Below are positions 50,811 to 60,564 of a stretch of 64,000 bases of DNA, in pieces; position 1 is the first letter of the stretch; every line of letters starts with the position of its first letter. The notes below the pieces were generated by a model. It searched no databases. It was given only the letters and a program-made list of their open reading frames with translations, and was not told the DNA's origin. The stretch comes from Bacillota bacterium. Lineage in GTDB: Bacteria; Bacillota; Clostridia; Lachnospirales; Lachnospiraceae. The position numbers and the translations under genes are program-made. Location: positions 62,001 to 126,000 of the forward strand of contig JAEZGK010000103.1 in NCBI GenBank assembly GCA_023437365.1, written 5' to 3'.

Positions 50811-51119
50811 TTAAATCAGGATATCTATGCCGCCTTTTTTAGGTCCGCTTTGAGGTTCGTTTGAAGGCTTTGCTTCTTCCTTCTTCTTCTTTTTTCCTCC
50901 GGAATTCGAGAACTGGTTGTTCCCCTTCTCTTTCGCATCATATCTGTATTCTGTATTTTCAGATTTCGCTGCCTGATTAGGCTTTGACTGCTCCTGTTGG
51001 ATCATATTCTGAAAATTCTTACTTAGCTGTTCCTGGGCATGCTGCGCCCTCTGAGCATCCATGTGCCTGATCTGGGTTGCTTCCTGTGCTCTGATAACTT
51101 CAATCGGACCTACCGGCAT
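50811..51119 (-). CDS. Small hydrophilic protein of the flagellar operon
   Basis: A 102-residue, highly charged Gln/Lys-rich protein. The N-terminus MPVGPIEVIRAQEATQIRHM looks like a conserved helix; the rest is low complexity (KKKKKEEAKPS) and ends GPKKGGIDILI. AGGAGGAG seven bases before the ATG at 51119 sets the start, against an in-frame ATG at 51134. I do not recognise a domain. It lies between fapA and the DUF6115 gene on the same strand. Confidence 0.6.
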   Translation of the reverse strand: MPVGPIEVIRAQEATQIRHMDAQRAQHAQEQLSKNFQNMIQQEQSKPNQAAKSENTEYRYDAKEKGNNQFSNSGGKKKKKEEAKPSNEPQSGPKKGGIDILI

Positions 51120-51198
51120 ACTTCTCCTCCTCATCTGAATTATGGCATTTCACCTAGGACTTAGAATGACATCTCTTATGTATGCTAGAAGAATTAGT

Positions 51199-52803
51199 TT
51201 ACAAAGGAAGTATCTTGATATCTGCTCTGTCTCTGACAAATTTACTATGATGTGTTTCTTCGCGTATAAAATGAGTGACATTGGAGATAACCAGCTTCGT
51301 ACCCGGATAAACGATATCTGATATCCTGATTGAACCCGAAGAATTACTCTCGACATCAATTCTTAGTTCCTCGTACCTTTTTCTGGCATCCCTGATCTGA
51401 GCATCGAGCATGATATTATTCTGTGTAATTTGCTTAATATAATCCTTACGTTCATCAGTAATCTGGCTGTTTAAGGTCATCTTCCTACGAAGCACCAGCA
51501 CCGCCTGAGCAATTTTTTCTTTCTCTGCAAGCATAGTGGCTATCTTCTTCTCCAGTTCACGGAACTCCTCCAATACTCTCGGATCAATGCCTACCTCCAG
51601 CAAGGTAGCTGTTCCCATCTGTGACCCTGCAGTCTTTACGGAAATCATGGTGCCGGAACGGATCTCACCTCCGGTTACGAAACCGCGCTTTCCACCTACA
51701 ATAATATCTCCCTTTGCAGAAACTTTGCAATGAAGAATGGATTCGGTAGATACATATCCTCCTGCAATAACCTCCGCATTCTCTAAAAATTTAGTAATGA
51801 TATTACTATTAGCACGTAGGATTCCCTTATTCATACCCTGCATGCCCCGCTTTAAGACAATCTGACCGCCGGCCTCAATATAGGCTCCTTCTACAACACC
51901 GTTTACTTCGATGTCACCCTTAGCCCTCACAGAAAAGCCTGTTATGACATTTCCTTTGACGACGACATTCCCCTCGTACTCGATATCACCGGTAGAAGCA
52001 TCCACATCTGCATGTACTTCATAGGTATCAGATACAAACACACGACCCTCTACCAGGCTGACATGCCCGTCCACCTCAGAATACATCCGTAGGCCATCCT
52101 CGGACAGATATATCTTATTACCATGACGAAGAACACGGTTATTCACCTTATTCGGACGCATGATTACACCATAAACGTCAATGCCCGGCTTACCGGGATC
52201 GATCGGAGTGAGCGTTGCCAGCAGCTGCTCCTTATGGCACGCACTAATCATATCCAACTGATGAAAGTCAACTGAGCCATCTTCATTTCTCTTCGGCTTC
52301 AGTGTAAGGTCGGTATTAAAATGATAAATAATTTCTGCATCACGACCCTGAACCGGAGGAGTAGCCTTTGCCAGTATATAGTCTGTACAATATTTACGTT
52401 CTCTTAAGAACTCCATGACAGCTTCTTCATCCAGACCGTACTTTACTCCTGCTTTGACCAGTGCTGAGACAATCTCATCCTTTACAAGCAGGTGCCCGTT
52501 GGTAGAAGCAGGATAAAATCTTGCTTTTGCATACATCCTATCTTCAGATATCTCAACTTTAATGGTCTCATCAATTGTATTAACCTGAAAATTCGAAATC
52601 TTGACCTCGATTGAATCGTTATTCAGGGAAGTTAATGCTTTTCCGATCGCAACCTTGTCATATTCATAGATTTTCTTCTCAATTAGGAAGTTGCTGATTT
52701 CCTCATAGAAAACAGCTTCTCCACCCTCCTCGGCATCGTATAGCTTCAGATAGGTGCCATCCTCACGAATGTTGATTTGAAAGTAACCATTTCTACCACT
52801 CAT
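51199..52803 (-). CDS. FapA-family (DUF342) protein
   Basis: A 534-residue protein. The N-terminal region is FapA-like (about 1-170), followed by TPIDPGKPGIDVYG. A central right-handed beta-helix of short repeats follows (about 240-400: GNVVVKGNVITGFSVRAKGD, GGYVSTESILHCKVSAKGD). A C-terminal coiled coil comes next (about 405-480: LEEFRELEKKIATMLAEKEK). FapA proteins are polymer-like and are linked to flagellar placement in some bacteria. AGGAGGAG precedes the ATG. It follows sigD by 65 bp. Confidence 0.85.
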   Translation of the reverse strand: MSGRNGYFQINIREDGTYLKLYDAEEGGEAVFYEEISNFLIEKKIYEYDKVAIGKALTSLNNDSIEVKISNFQVNTIDETIKVEISEDRMYAKARFYPASTNGHLLVKDEIVSALVKAGVKYGLDEEAVMEFLRERKYCTDYILAKATPPVQGRDAEIIYHFNTDLTLKPKRNEDGSVDFHQLDMISACHKEQLLATLTPIDPGKPGIDVYGVIMRPNKVNNRVLRHGNKIYLSEDGLRMYSEVDGHVSLVEGRVFVSDTYEVHADVDASTGDIEYEGNVVVKGNVITGFSVRAKGDIEVNGVVEGAYIEAGGQIVLKRGMQGMNKGILRANSNIITKFLENAEVIAGGYVSTESILHCKVSAKGDIIVGGKRGFVTGGEIRSGTMISVKTAGSQMGTATLLEVGIDPRVLEEFRELEKKIATMLAEKEKIAQAVLVLRRKMTLNSQITDERKDYIKQITQNNIMLDAQIRDARKRYEELRIDVESNSSGSIRISDIVYPGTKLVISNVTHFIREETHHSKFVRDRADIKILPL

Positions 52804-52868
52804 CTTTCTCCTCCTAATAATAAATTTTCCCCCAAAAATCTATTATGTCAAATTCCTAAAATGTTAAA

Positions 52869-53636
52869 TCAATTGCTTGCCAATAAGTCAATGTTACTAC
52901 CGAGTCTTAATTTCATCTTCTGTAAGGCTTTTGTATGTAATTGGGAAATCCGCGATTCGGATACCTCCAGAACGCGGCTGATTTCCTTCAAAGTGAGTTC
53001 TTCATAATAATACAGAATAATAACTTTCTTTTCTTTTTCAGTCAGGGTCTCTAAGGTCTTTATCAAAAGCTCCTTCAGTTCCTGTTTTTCGACAATTCTG
53101 TCCGGTTGATCAAAATCTGCTGTCAGACTTTGCTCTACTTTTGTCTCTGCCCCCTGCTCCATAAATTCATCCAGGGAAATAATATTAGTCACCTTAGTCT
53201 GATTTTGCCAGGTCTCCAGTTCATCTATCGAAATTTCTAATTCTGTTGCTACTTCTTCATCACTGGCCATACGACCGTATCTTATTTCAAGGCTCTGATA
53301 AGCTGTATCAATCTTACGCTGCTTTTGCCTAATACTCCTTGGAATCCAATCCATCTTTCTGATCTGGTCCAGAATTGCTCCTCGGATTCTGAGCGAAGCA
53401 TAAGTTTCGAATTTTACACCCTTTGAATAATCAAATTTATCTACTGCATCTATGAGTCCAAAGGTTCCATAACCGACCAGATCGTCATATTCCACATTAT
53501 ATCCGAGATACATGCTCAGACGGCCTGCGACAAGCTTAACTAAACCGGCATATTCAATTATGATCTTCTCCTGAAGCTCCGGTGTCCTCTTTCTAGAATA
53601 ATCCTCCCACAGCTTCTGTTTCCCTTCAGCGTTCAT
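52869..53636 (-). CDS. sigD: Flagellar/motility sigma factor (sigma-28, FliA/WhiG family)
   Basis: A 255-residue sigma factor. Region 2: EYDDLVGYGTFGLIDAVDKF and VKFETYASLRIRGAILDQI; IPRSIRQKQRKIDTAY between regions 2 and 3; region 4 helix-turn-helix TLKEISRVLEVSESRISQLH near the C-terminus. It directs RNA polymerase to late flagellar, motor and chemotaxis promoters. Its place after cheD matches Bacillus. GGAGG precedes the ATG. No anti-sigma factor is encoded in this window. Confidence 0.95.
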   Translation of the reverse strand: MNAEGKQKLWEDYSRKRTPELQEKIIIEYAGLVKLVAGRLSMYLGYNVEYDDLVGYGTFGLIDAVDKFDYSKGVKFETYASLRIRGAILDQIRKMDWIPRSIRQKQRKIDTAYQSLEIRYGRMASDEEVATELEISIDELETWQNQTKVTNIISLDEFMEQGAETKVEQSLTADFDQPDRIVEKQELKELLIKTLETLTEKEKKVIILYYYEELTLKEISRVLEVSESRISQLHTKALQKMKLRLGSNIDLLASN

Positions 53637-53679
53637 AGTACCTCCAAAAACTTAATTGACGTTATATGCAGAATTACTT

Positions 53680-53970
53680 TTACTTCCCGCCCTGTTGGCC
53701 GCCCCCTAACTGTCCGTTCTCAGGAGTGGTTTCTTCCTGTTCTTCTTCTACCTCGTCTTCATCTTCGGATGCATCCCCCTTCTTAGGGGCATGAATTATA
53801 TACTTTACAATGACTGTCTTTATCACCAAGCCTACAATTAAAAATAGGATCATAATAATCAACAGCCGGATCATCCCCTGAATCGGGTCAACCTTATTCA
53901 CAATATTCAATATACTGGTAATTGCTCCGGCAAGCAGCATTACAATCGCAGGGATATATCTTTCCCGCAT
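53680..53970 (-). CDS. Small membrane protein of the che operon
   Basis: A 96-residue protein with two membrane helices (about 6-24 and 34-55, MIRLLIIMILFLIVGLVIKT), a basic loop, then a strongly acidic tail (EDEDEVEEEQEE) and a Gly/Gln end. I recognise no family. It lies between cheD and sigD with short gaps, so it is co-expressed with them. The ribosome binding site is weak (GGGG about 11 bases upstream), so the exact start is uncertain. Confidence 0.6.
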   Translation of the reverse strand: MRERYIPAIVMLLAGAITSILNIVNKVDPIQGMIRLLIIMILFLIVGLVIKTVIVKYIIHAPKKGDASEDEDEVEEEQEETTPENGQLGGGQQGGK

Positions 53971-53986
53971 GTCTTCATCAACCCCA

Positions 53987-54472
53987 TTATAATATTTTAC
54001 GATCTTTTCCGACTGATTTGATCATTAAAGTCCCATTTTCAGGATAGAATTCGATCGTTCTACCATAATTTGCGCCGGTATCCTCTGCCTTGATAGGGAT
54101 ACCAAGGGATTGCAGCTTTAATTTGGTAGCTTCTACGTTACGTTCACCAATTCGCATCATATCGCTGTTATTACTGAAGGCGAACATCTGCGCACCTCCG
54201 GCAATCTTCGCGATAAACAGCCTGCGGTCCGCTCCAAACTCCATCATGCGCTTTATCAATAAATCAATTCCTGTATCGGCAAATTTTGCCCGGTTATCGT
54301 TGTTTAATATCTTTGTGCTGTCAGGCAGCATAATATGTACCATACCGGCAATTTTCTTCACCGGATCATATAACACAATACCGACACAGGAACCAAGTCC
54401 CAGTGTCGTAATTGCATCCGGTGAGGCACATATATTCAAATCTGCCATCCCTACCTTTATCATTTCGCCCAT
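53987..54472 (-). CDS. cheD: Chemoreceptor glutamine deamidase CheD
   Basis: Deamidates glutamines of chemoreceptors and, in Gram-positives, pairs with CheC to tune adaptation. The 161-residue protein has the catalytic Cys29 in LGLGSCVGIVLYD and His46 in MVHIMLP, followed by KIAGGAQMF. Length is normal. AAGGTG precedes the ATG. It lies ten bases after cheC, which fits the known CheC-CheD partnership. Confidence 0.95.
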   Translation of the reverse strand: MGEMIKVGMADLNICASPDAITTLGLGSCVGIVLYDPVKKIAGMVHIMLPDSTKILNNDNRAKFADTGIDLLIKRMMEFGADRRLFIAKIAGGAQMFAFSNNSDMMRIGERNVEATKLKLQSLGIPIKAEDTGANYGRTIEFYPENGTLMIKSVGKDRKIL

Positions 54473-54481
54473 GAATTCACC

Positions 54482-55120
54482 TTATAATCCTAAAGAACTT
54501 AGTATAGCTTCGTATGAACCAATCGTCGGTATCAGGATAAAGTAACCATTGACTGCAATATCTTCATCTCCGAATTCTGTTTCGATCAACAGCGCTTTAT
54601 CTCCGATTTTACCAAACTCTATGGCAGGTACACTTAAAATTGCTCCCGCCATATCGATTGCCATATAAGGAACACTGGCTGTGATCAGGATATTTGTTAA
54701 TGCTGACAAGGAGGACAGATATGCACCTGCAATAATATTTCCGATTTCATTCAGGGCTGATATCTCTATCTCGTTGAATTCGATAGAGGTATTATTCATA
54801 TCTCCACCCATAAGTTGATTTACCAGATGCCTGGAGGCTGCGATATCAAGCATAAACATCATCATGCCCTCAATCTGCCCATCCAGGGTAAATAAAATCC
54901 CGACAACCAGGTTCTCAGCTCCACCGACGATTTCGGAGAGCTCTCGAAATTCCAGCAAATCAACCTTGGGGACCTTCATATCTATTTTTGAATTTAGCAT
55001 TTGTGAGAGGGCTGTAGTAGCATTTCCGGCACCAATATTGCCTATTTCCCTTAACACATCATATTGCATATTATCAATCTGATTTAAATCTATACGCGCC
55101 AACGCACCTACACCTCGCAT
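54482..55120 (-). CDS. cheC: CheY-P phosphatase CheC
   Basis: Dephosphorylates CheY-P and is stimulated by CheD. The 212-residue protein carries both CheC phosphatase motifs: YDVLREIGNIGAGNATTALS near the N-terminus and ISALNEIGNIIAGAYLSSLS at about residue 120, each with the Glu and Asn that position the attacking water. The ATG at 55120 is four bases from the cheW stop but has no clear ribosome binding site. GAGGTG eight bases before an in-frame TTG at 55102 makes a start there (LARIDLNQ) possible. Confidence 0.94.
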   Translation of the reverse strand: MRGVGALARIDLNQIDNMQYDVLREIGNIGAGNATTALSQMLNSKIDMKVPKVDLLEFRELSEIVGGAENLVVGILFTLDGQIEGMMMFMLDIAASRHLVNQLMGGDMNNTSIEFNEIEISALNEIGNIIAGAYLSSLSALTNILITASVPYMAIDMAGAILSVPAIEFGKIGDKALLIETEFGDEDIAVNGYFILIPTIGSYEAILSSLGL

Positions 55121-55124
55121 TCTT

Positions 55125-55571
55125 CTAAGTAGTAGCTTCCTTCTCGATTACGATGGAAGGAATATTCAATAAATTGATTAAATCGTTACCAAGCTTGCCG
55201 ATACCCACACTGTAGTTTGACTTGGTATCTTTCTCATCATAGGTCATTTTCTCGATATCGCTCTGCTCCAGTGTAATTACTTCCTTCACCTCATCCACGA
55301 TCAAGCCGACAGGCGCAGCTTGTGCCTCCGGACGAACGATGATGATTCTGGATTTACCGGTATAGGGCACTTCCTCAATTCCGAGCTTATTGCGTAAGCT
55401 CATGACCGGAACGATCTCTCCTCTTAAATTGATCACACCTTTAAAGAAAGACTGGGACTTAGGAACTCTGGTTATGCTTTGCATAACTATGATGTTCTCA
55501 ATATATTTAATATCGATCCCGTATTGATCCTTATTCAGATAAGCGATGATGAATTGTTTTAAATCAGCCAT
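55125..55571 (-). CDS. cheW: Chemotaxis coupling protein CheW
   Basis: A 148-residue adaptor that links receptors to CheA through an SH3-like fold. QFIIAYLNKDQYGIDIKYIE, SITRVPKSQSFFKGVINLRG and GLIVDEVKEVITL are the standard segments, including the NLRGEIVP turn. GGGGGG precedes the ATG. It sits 13 bp after cheA and just before cheC, the Bacillus-like order. Confidence 0.95.
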   Translation of the reverse strand: MADLKQFIIAYLNKDQYGIDIKYIENIIVMQSITRVPKSQSFFKGVINLRGEIVPVMSLRNKLGIEEVPYTGKSRIIIVRPEAQAAPVGLIVDEVKEVITLEQSDIEKMTYDEKDTKSNYSVGIGKLGNDLINLLNIPSIVIEKEATT

Positions 55572-55584
55572 TTATCGCACCCCC

Positions 55585-57678
55585 CTATACCAAAGAATTG
55601 ACATCAAGAATTAAAGCTACCTCGCCGTTACCAAGGATGGTTGCACCGCTGATAATCTTGTGGCTCTTAATGTACTTGCCGATTGATTTTATAACAATTT
55701 CCTGCTGTCCGATCAGTTCATCCACAACCATTCCGGCAAGTCTCTCGCCCTTCTTGACAATAACAACAAGAAGCTCCTCCGGTGCCTGCTCGGGTTTCTT
55801 ACAATTCAGCAAATTACCCAGTCTCACAATCGGAACCACGGTACCTCTGAGATTGATTACTTCTTTGCCCTGGATTGTTTTGATTTCGGTAGCGGGGATA
55901 TCCTCTACTGTTTGGATGCTTCCTAGAGGCAGCGCAAACTTCTCATCTCCGATGATAACCATGAGAGATTGGATTATAGCCAGGGTTAAAGGAAGACGTA
56001 TGATAAAATTGGAGCCTTGTCCAAGCTTAGTCTTTGCTTCGATTTCACCACCAAGGGCTTCGATCTTAGTCTTAACAACATCCAGACCCACGCCTCGGCC
56101 GGATACATCTGTAATCTGATCTGCTGTAGAGAAGCTGGGCTGGAAAAGAATGTCGATCACATCCTTATCCGTCATTTGGGCTGCCTGTTCTTCTGTAATG
56201 TTTCCCTTATCAATCGCCTTTTTCTTTATCTTCTCGGTATTAATACCGGCACCGTCATCTCTGACCTCTATTACAACATTATTACCGTCCTGATAAGCAT
56301 CCAGATAAATGGAGCCTACCGAGTTCTTTCCGGCTTTTTCTCTGTCCGCATTGCTTTCCAGACCGTGATCTGCAGCATTTCGCAGCAGATGCATCAAAGG
56401 ATCTCCGATTTCATCGATTACGGTACGGTCGAGCTCTGTTTCCTCACCGGTCATATATAATTCCATTTCCTTATCAAGCTTTTTGGAAAGGTCACGGATC
56501 ATTCTCGGGAAGCGGTTTACTACACTTTCTATAGGAACCATTCTAGTCTTCATAACAGATTCATGAAGATTTGTCGTTACGCGTTCCAGATACTCAATCT
56601 GCTCATGGTAATTGTTATCCTGCATGATCTCATTACCGCTGCTGATGGATATCAGACCGTTCTTGGCAATAATGAGCTCGCTCACCAGATTCATCAGAAC
56701 ATCCAGCTTATCGATATCTACACGAACAGAACGGTTTGCAACAGGCTTCGCAGCCTGCTTAGCCGCAGGAGCATTGCCTGCCTTCAGAGAGTCAGTTTCC
56801 TTAGAAGCAGCCTTAGGCTGAGCAGCATTCTGTTCATCCTGCTTCAGCAATGCCGTATAAGCTGCAACCTCCTCGTCAGACAGTCTGATATAATCTGCTA
56901 CGACTTCCTTTACCTCAGATACATTCGAGGCAAGCTTCGCAAGCTTAGCGGGCTCTTCCTTGGTAATGATGAAAGCAGAATAATCCAAATCATATTTTTC
57001 ATCTTCAAGATCCTGTGCGCTCGGGTTCAGTTTGATTATTTCGCCGAACTCTTCTAAGGTACGGTTTACCATGAAGGCTCTCGCACCCTTCAGCATACAG
57101 TATTCCTGTATGTATACTGTCAGACCGACTACGTTCAGTCCAAGCATTCCTGCTTTTACCATGGCTTTCTTCTCATGGTCTTCAATCTTCTCATTCAAAA
57201 ATTTCATTTTATCTTCTGAAGCACCTGATGCTACTGCAACGGGTTTAGCCGTAGCGGGAGCTTCCTGCGTCTTTACGGTTGGCGCAATGCCGAGACCTTC
57301 CTTCAGGAAATTATTCAATGCGGTTATGATATCTTCGTTATCCTCTTCTCCTTCATTTGCTTCGGATTGGATATTGGAAAGGTATGCTTCCAACGCATCA
57401 AGACCCCTGAACAGGATGTCTACCAGCGCTGAGGTAGCTTTCATCTTTCCTGTTCTGATTTCCGAGAATACATTTTCCATATCATGGGTCAGTCTCTGCA
57501 TTCTCTTATAGCCCATGGTACCTGCCATACCCTTCAGGGAATGGGCAGCGCGGAAGATCTCATTGATCGTCTCCTCATTCTCAGGCTCTTTCTCCAAGAC
57601 TAAAATATGCTGATTTAAGCTCTGCAGATGTTCTTTCGTTTCTTCAATAAATATCTCTAGATATTGACTTACGTCCAT
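55585..57678 (-). CDS. cheA: Chemotaxis histidine kinase CheA
   Basis: A 697-residue kinase. HPt domain with the phosphorylated His46 in AAHSLKGMAGTMG; a CheY/CheB-binding region (about 180-275) behind an Ala/Pro linker; dimerisation helices (SVRVDIDKLDVLMNLVSELI, about 320); ATPase with HLLRNAADHG (N box), DDGAGI and SGRGVGLDVVKTKIEALGG; and a CheW-like C-terminal domain (GTVVPIVRLGNLL). It phosphorylates CheY and CheB. GGGGG precedes the ATG, and the cheB stop codon directly abuts its start. All key residues are present. Confidence 0.97.
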   Translation of the reverse strand: MDVSQYLEIFIEETKEHLQSLNQHILVLEKEPENEETINEIFRAAHSLKGMAGTMGYKRMQRLTHDMENVFSEIRTGKMKATSALVDILFRGLDALEAYLSNIQSEANEGEEDNEDIITALNNFLKEGLGIAPTVKTQEAPATAKPVAVASGASEDKMKFLNEKIEDHEKKAMVKAGMLGLNVVGLTVYIQEYCMLKGARAFMVNRTLEEFGEIIKLNPSAQDLEDEKYDLDYSAFIITKEEPAKLAKLASNVSEVKEVVADYIRLSDEEVAAYTALLKQDEQNAAQPKAASKETDSLKAGNAPAAKQAAKPVANRSVRVDIDKLDVLMNLVSELIIAKNGLISISSGNEIMQDNNYHEQIEYLERVTTNLHESVMKTRMVPIESVVNRFPRMIRDLSKKLDKEMELYMTGEETELDRTVIDEIGDPLMHLLRNAADHGLESNADREKAGKNSVGSIYLDAYQDGNNVVIEVRDDGAGINTEKIKKKAIDKGNITEEQAAQMTDKDVIDILFQPSFSTADQITDVSGRGVGLDVVKTKIEALGGEIEAKTKLGQGSNFIIRLPLTLAIIQSLMVIIGDEKFALPLGSIQTVEDIPATEIKTIQGKEVINLRGTVVPIVRLGNLLNCKKPEQAPEELLVVIVKKGERLAGMVVDELIGQQEIVIKSIGKYIKSHKIISGATILGNGEVALILDVNSLV

Positions 57679-58755
57679 TTAACGCACCCCCACATTCTTT
57701 ATGATGGCATCAGACACTTCCTTCAACGGCACCACTTCATCCACAAGACCTGCATCTCTGATCACCTTTGGCATACCAAATACGATGCTTGTCTCTTCAT
57801 TCTGTGCAATCACATAAATATTTTGTTTTTTGTTCAGCTGTCTTATTCCTGCGGTTCCATCCGAACCCATTCCTGTCAGTACCACACAGGTAATCTGATC
57901 AAAATCCGAATCCACAAGGGATTCATACATGATATCGGCACATGGCAGTAATCCGTGCCTTGCAGGCTCCTGTGATAACGACAAACGATAGCTTTGATCC
58001 TGATACTTTCTAAGTCTCATCTGATAGCCGCCCTTTGCGATGTAAACTGTACCCTTTGACAGAATGTCACCATCCTCAGCTTCCTTGACGGTAACCTGGC
58101 TAAGCTCATTTAATCTGTCTGCCAGGGATTTTGTAAAGCCGCCGGGCATATGCTGGACAACTAATACTCCCGCATCCAAATTAGCCGGTAACTTAGGCAC
58201 TACCATATGAAGCGCCTTCGGTCCACCCGTAGAACATGCCAATGCTACCAGCTTGTTTGAACTCTGAGGTAACACTGTAGATGCTTTTGAATGATGGACT
58301 TCCTTCGGCTGTGTCGCAGGCGGCAAAACCTCTTTTACCTTCTTCGGTTCTGACTTAGTTGCAGTGCTCAGACAGTCTATCAGGCGGTCAGAGAAGGAGT
58401 CACTCTTTACCTCCACATAACTTTCCGGTTTCGTAATAAAGTCGAAGGCTCCCAGCTCCAGTGCCCGGATCGTTTCACTTGCATCCTTTCTGGCAACGGT
58501 ACTGACAATGATAACTGTCGCTTTCACATTTCTCTGCTTTAGCTCTGACAGTAATTCGATCCCGTTCATCTTAGGCATATTGATATCTAAAAGAACTGCA
58601 TCAAACTCCTTGCCCCTGTTAAGCAGCAGATCTAAACCTTCCAAACCATTGGCAGCAGTATTTTTTACCTGGAATCGTTCATCTGAATTAATTATATCAG
58701 AAAGCACTCTTCTCATAAGTGCAGAGTCATCTATTATTAAAATATTTTTCTTCAT
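57679..58755 (-). CDS. cheB: Chemotaxis methylesterase/deamidase CheB
   Basis: Removes methyl groups from receptors after phosphorylation by CheA. The 358-residue protein has a receiver domain with DAVLLDINMPKMNG (phospho-acceptor Asp57), a linker (about 125-165), and a catalytic domain with the Ser in ACSTGGPKALH, His in VVQHMPGGF and Asp in GMGSDGTAG. GGAG precedes the ATG. Its stop codon is immediately followed by the cheA ATG, so translation is probably coupled. Confidence 0.96.
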   Translation of the reverse strand: MKKNILIIDDSALMRRVLSDIINSDERFQVKNTAANGLEGLDLLLNRGKEFDAVLLDINMPKMNGIELLSELKQRNVKATVIIVSTVARKDASETIRALELGAFDFITKPESYVEVKSDSFSDRLIDCLSTATKSEPKKVKEVLPPATQPKEVHHSKASTVLPQSSNKLVALACSTGGPKALHMVVPKLPANLDAGVLVVQHMPGGFTKSLADRLNELSQVTVKEAEDGDILSKGTVYIAKGGYQMRLRKYQDQSYRLSLSQEPARHGLLPCADIMYESLVDSDFDQITCVVLTGMGSDGTAGIRQLNKKQNIYVIAQNEETSIVFGMPKVIRDAGLVDEVVPLKEVSDAIIKNVGVR

Positions 58756-58844
58756 ACATTACTCCAATCCGACCTGTTGAATTGTGAATTAGCTTCTGGA
58801 TTATTGTTTTGTTCATAGATATATATACTTTTCAACAGACAATC

Positions 58845-59606
58845 CTAATTTCTTTCATACTTTCTGCGCTTGCGCTCCTGCTCGAATATGTACCTGATCA
58901 ACTCTTCCCTATCCTTACTTGATATATTGATATACTCAACCCTATGTTCAAAAATATCCCTTCGGTTGATGATTATATCTGAATGTATCACTGCAGCATC
59001 AACCGTAATTTCCTTTTTCTCTTCCATACTTGAAAGATCTAGCCTCATCTGTAGCTTATCACCCAAATGATGCTGTCTGTCAGAGGTGAATTTTGCACCA
59101 CCTCCGCTTAAATCCGTCATAGACCCACGAATCCAATTTCTATTCAGTTCAGTCAGTCTCATTCTGATTTCTGAAAGCTCTTCCGGATTGGCTAATGCCT
59201 TTACAATTAATTCCTGCTCCAGCTGTTCTTCCTCATCCGTAATAATTCTGTATAAAATGTCCTGAATACATTCCAATCTGAAATATTGTCTTCTCTGATA
59301 CTTCTCAAGACTGGAAGTAATCCGCATCACGGACATGATCGACTTATCCTCTCTATGATTGTTCAATGCTACACATCTGCATTGGTATAAGCCTTTATCC
59401 GTATAAAAACACAGATTGTAATGTTCTCCGACCTCCAAAGGGATCGTTCTACCGTTCGCAAAAGGCGTAGTTATACTGATTACATCCGCATCCAGAAAAT
59501 CCATAAGCTTGCTGACCAGAGTCTTGGCGTCTTTTGCCGGTTTTCCATTACGGTCAAGTAATTTAATATCAATTTTATCTCCTAATGTTATTACCTCACG
59601 AAGCAT
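58845..59606 (-). CDS. PilZ-domain flagellar brake protein (YcgR-like)
   Basis: A 253-residue protein with an N-terminal YcgR-like barrel (about 1-110) and a C-terminal PilZ domain. The c-di-GMP motif is split: RRQYFRLE (R-x-x-x-R) at about 107-114, then MTDLSGGGAKF (D-x-S-x-x-G) about 65 residues later. Such proteins slow or stop the flagellar motor when c-di-GMP is high. The ATG at 59606 lies seven bases after GGAGG; the ATG six bases earlier is too close. It sits between flhG and cheB. Confidence 0.9.
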   Translation of the reverse strand: MLREVITLGDKIDIKLLDRNGKPAKDAKTLVSKLMDFLDADVISITTPFANGRTIPLEVGEHYNLCFYTDKGLYQCRCVALNNHREDKSIMSVMRITSSLEKYQRRQYFRLECIQDILYRIITDEEEQLEQELIVKALANPEELSEIRMRLTELNRNWIRGSMTDLSGGGAKFTSDRQHHLGDKLQMRLDLSSMEEKKEITVDAAVIHSDIIINRRDIFEHRVEYINISSKDREELIRYIFEQERKRRKYERN

Positions 59607-59681
59607 AGACATTCCTCCAGTTATCAGTACTTGGCAATTTGTATATTCTTCTGCTGTTCTCGATTCAATTTATACCGGAAC

Positions 59682-60563
59682 CTATTTTTTTATCCTTGAA
59701 CGTAACAGGTTGGTAAAAAGTTGGGCGATACCCTTCTTGTTCCGAACCTGTTCCGCTTCATTCTCACACAGAATATTGGCAAAGGAAGATAAAGAATGAG
59801 AGAACTGGGAATTAGGATAAAGCGTCAAGGCCGGTTTCTGTCTCATGACTGCTTTGGATACATTCGCATCCTGCGGAACTGCTCCTAAATATTCCAGCTT
59901 CAGGTTAAGGAATTTGCTCACGACAAGGCTGAGCTTATCATAGAGCTCCTTCCCGTCGTCATAAGTATCGATTCTGTTCGCAATCATCTTGATTACTGTA
60001 TCCTCAAGTGATATATCTGCCTTGCGGTTCAAGGTTTTTAAAAGTGCATAGGCATCTGTGATGGAAGTAGGTTCGGGTGTCGCGACCAATAGCACCTCCG
60101 AGCTTGCTGCAACAAATTCAAGAACCGAATCCGCAATTCCCGCTCCGGTATCCACCAAAATAATATCAGCCAGCTCATCTAATTCAACCAGCTTCTGAAT
60201 CAAATAAACGATCTGATCCTTGGTCAAATTCGTCAGTTCCTGAATTCCGGAACCTCCGGAGATAAAACCGATATTCTCCGGCCCCTGTGTTACGATATCA
60301 GATAAGTTCTTTCCCCGGAACATCAAGTCTGCCAGATTATACTGCGGACGAATTCCGAGCATGACTTCCACATTTGCCAACCCAAAATCAGCATCCAATA
60401 TGATGACACGATTGCCCAACCTGCTTAATGCGATCGCCAGGTTAACCGATATACTGGACTTTCCTACTCCTCCCTTACCACTGGTAACCGTTATGACTCG
60501 CGCTACGCGTCTGGGGGAGGCCTGTTCTTTAACCATCTTTCTTAAACGCTCTGCCTGATCCAT
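59682..60563 (-). CDS. flhG: MinD-like ATPase FlhG (YlxH)
   Basis: Controls number and position of flagella together with FlhF. The 293-residue protein has the deviant Walker A VTSGKGGVGKSSISVNLAIA (about 26-45), ILDADFGLANVEVMLG and DIILVDTGAGI. The N-terminal DQAERLRKM resembles the activating DQAxxLR motif by which FlhG stimulates the FlhF GTPase. GGGGG precedes the ATG. It follows flhF by one base. Confidence 0.95.
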   Translation of the reverse strand: MDQAERLRKMVKEQASPRRVARVITVTSGKGGVGKSSISVNLAIALSRLGNRVIILDADFGLANVEVMLGIRPQYNLADLMFRGKNLSDIVTQGPENIGFISGGSGIQELTNLTKDQIVYLIQKLVELDELADIILVDTGAGIADSVLEFVAASSEVLLVATPEPTSITDAYALLKTLNRKADISLEDTVIKMIANRIDTYDDGKELYDKLSLVVSKFLNLKLEYLGAVPQDANVSKAVMRQKPALTLYPNSQFSHSLSSFANILCENEAEQVRNKKGIAQLFTNLLRSRIKK

Positions 60564-60564
60564 G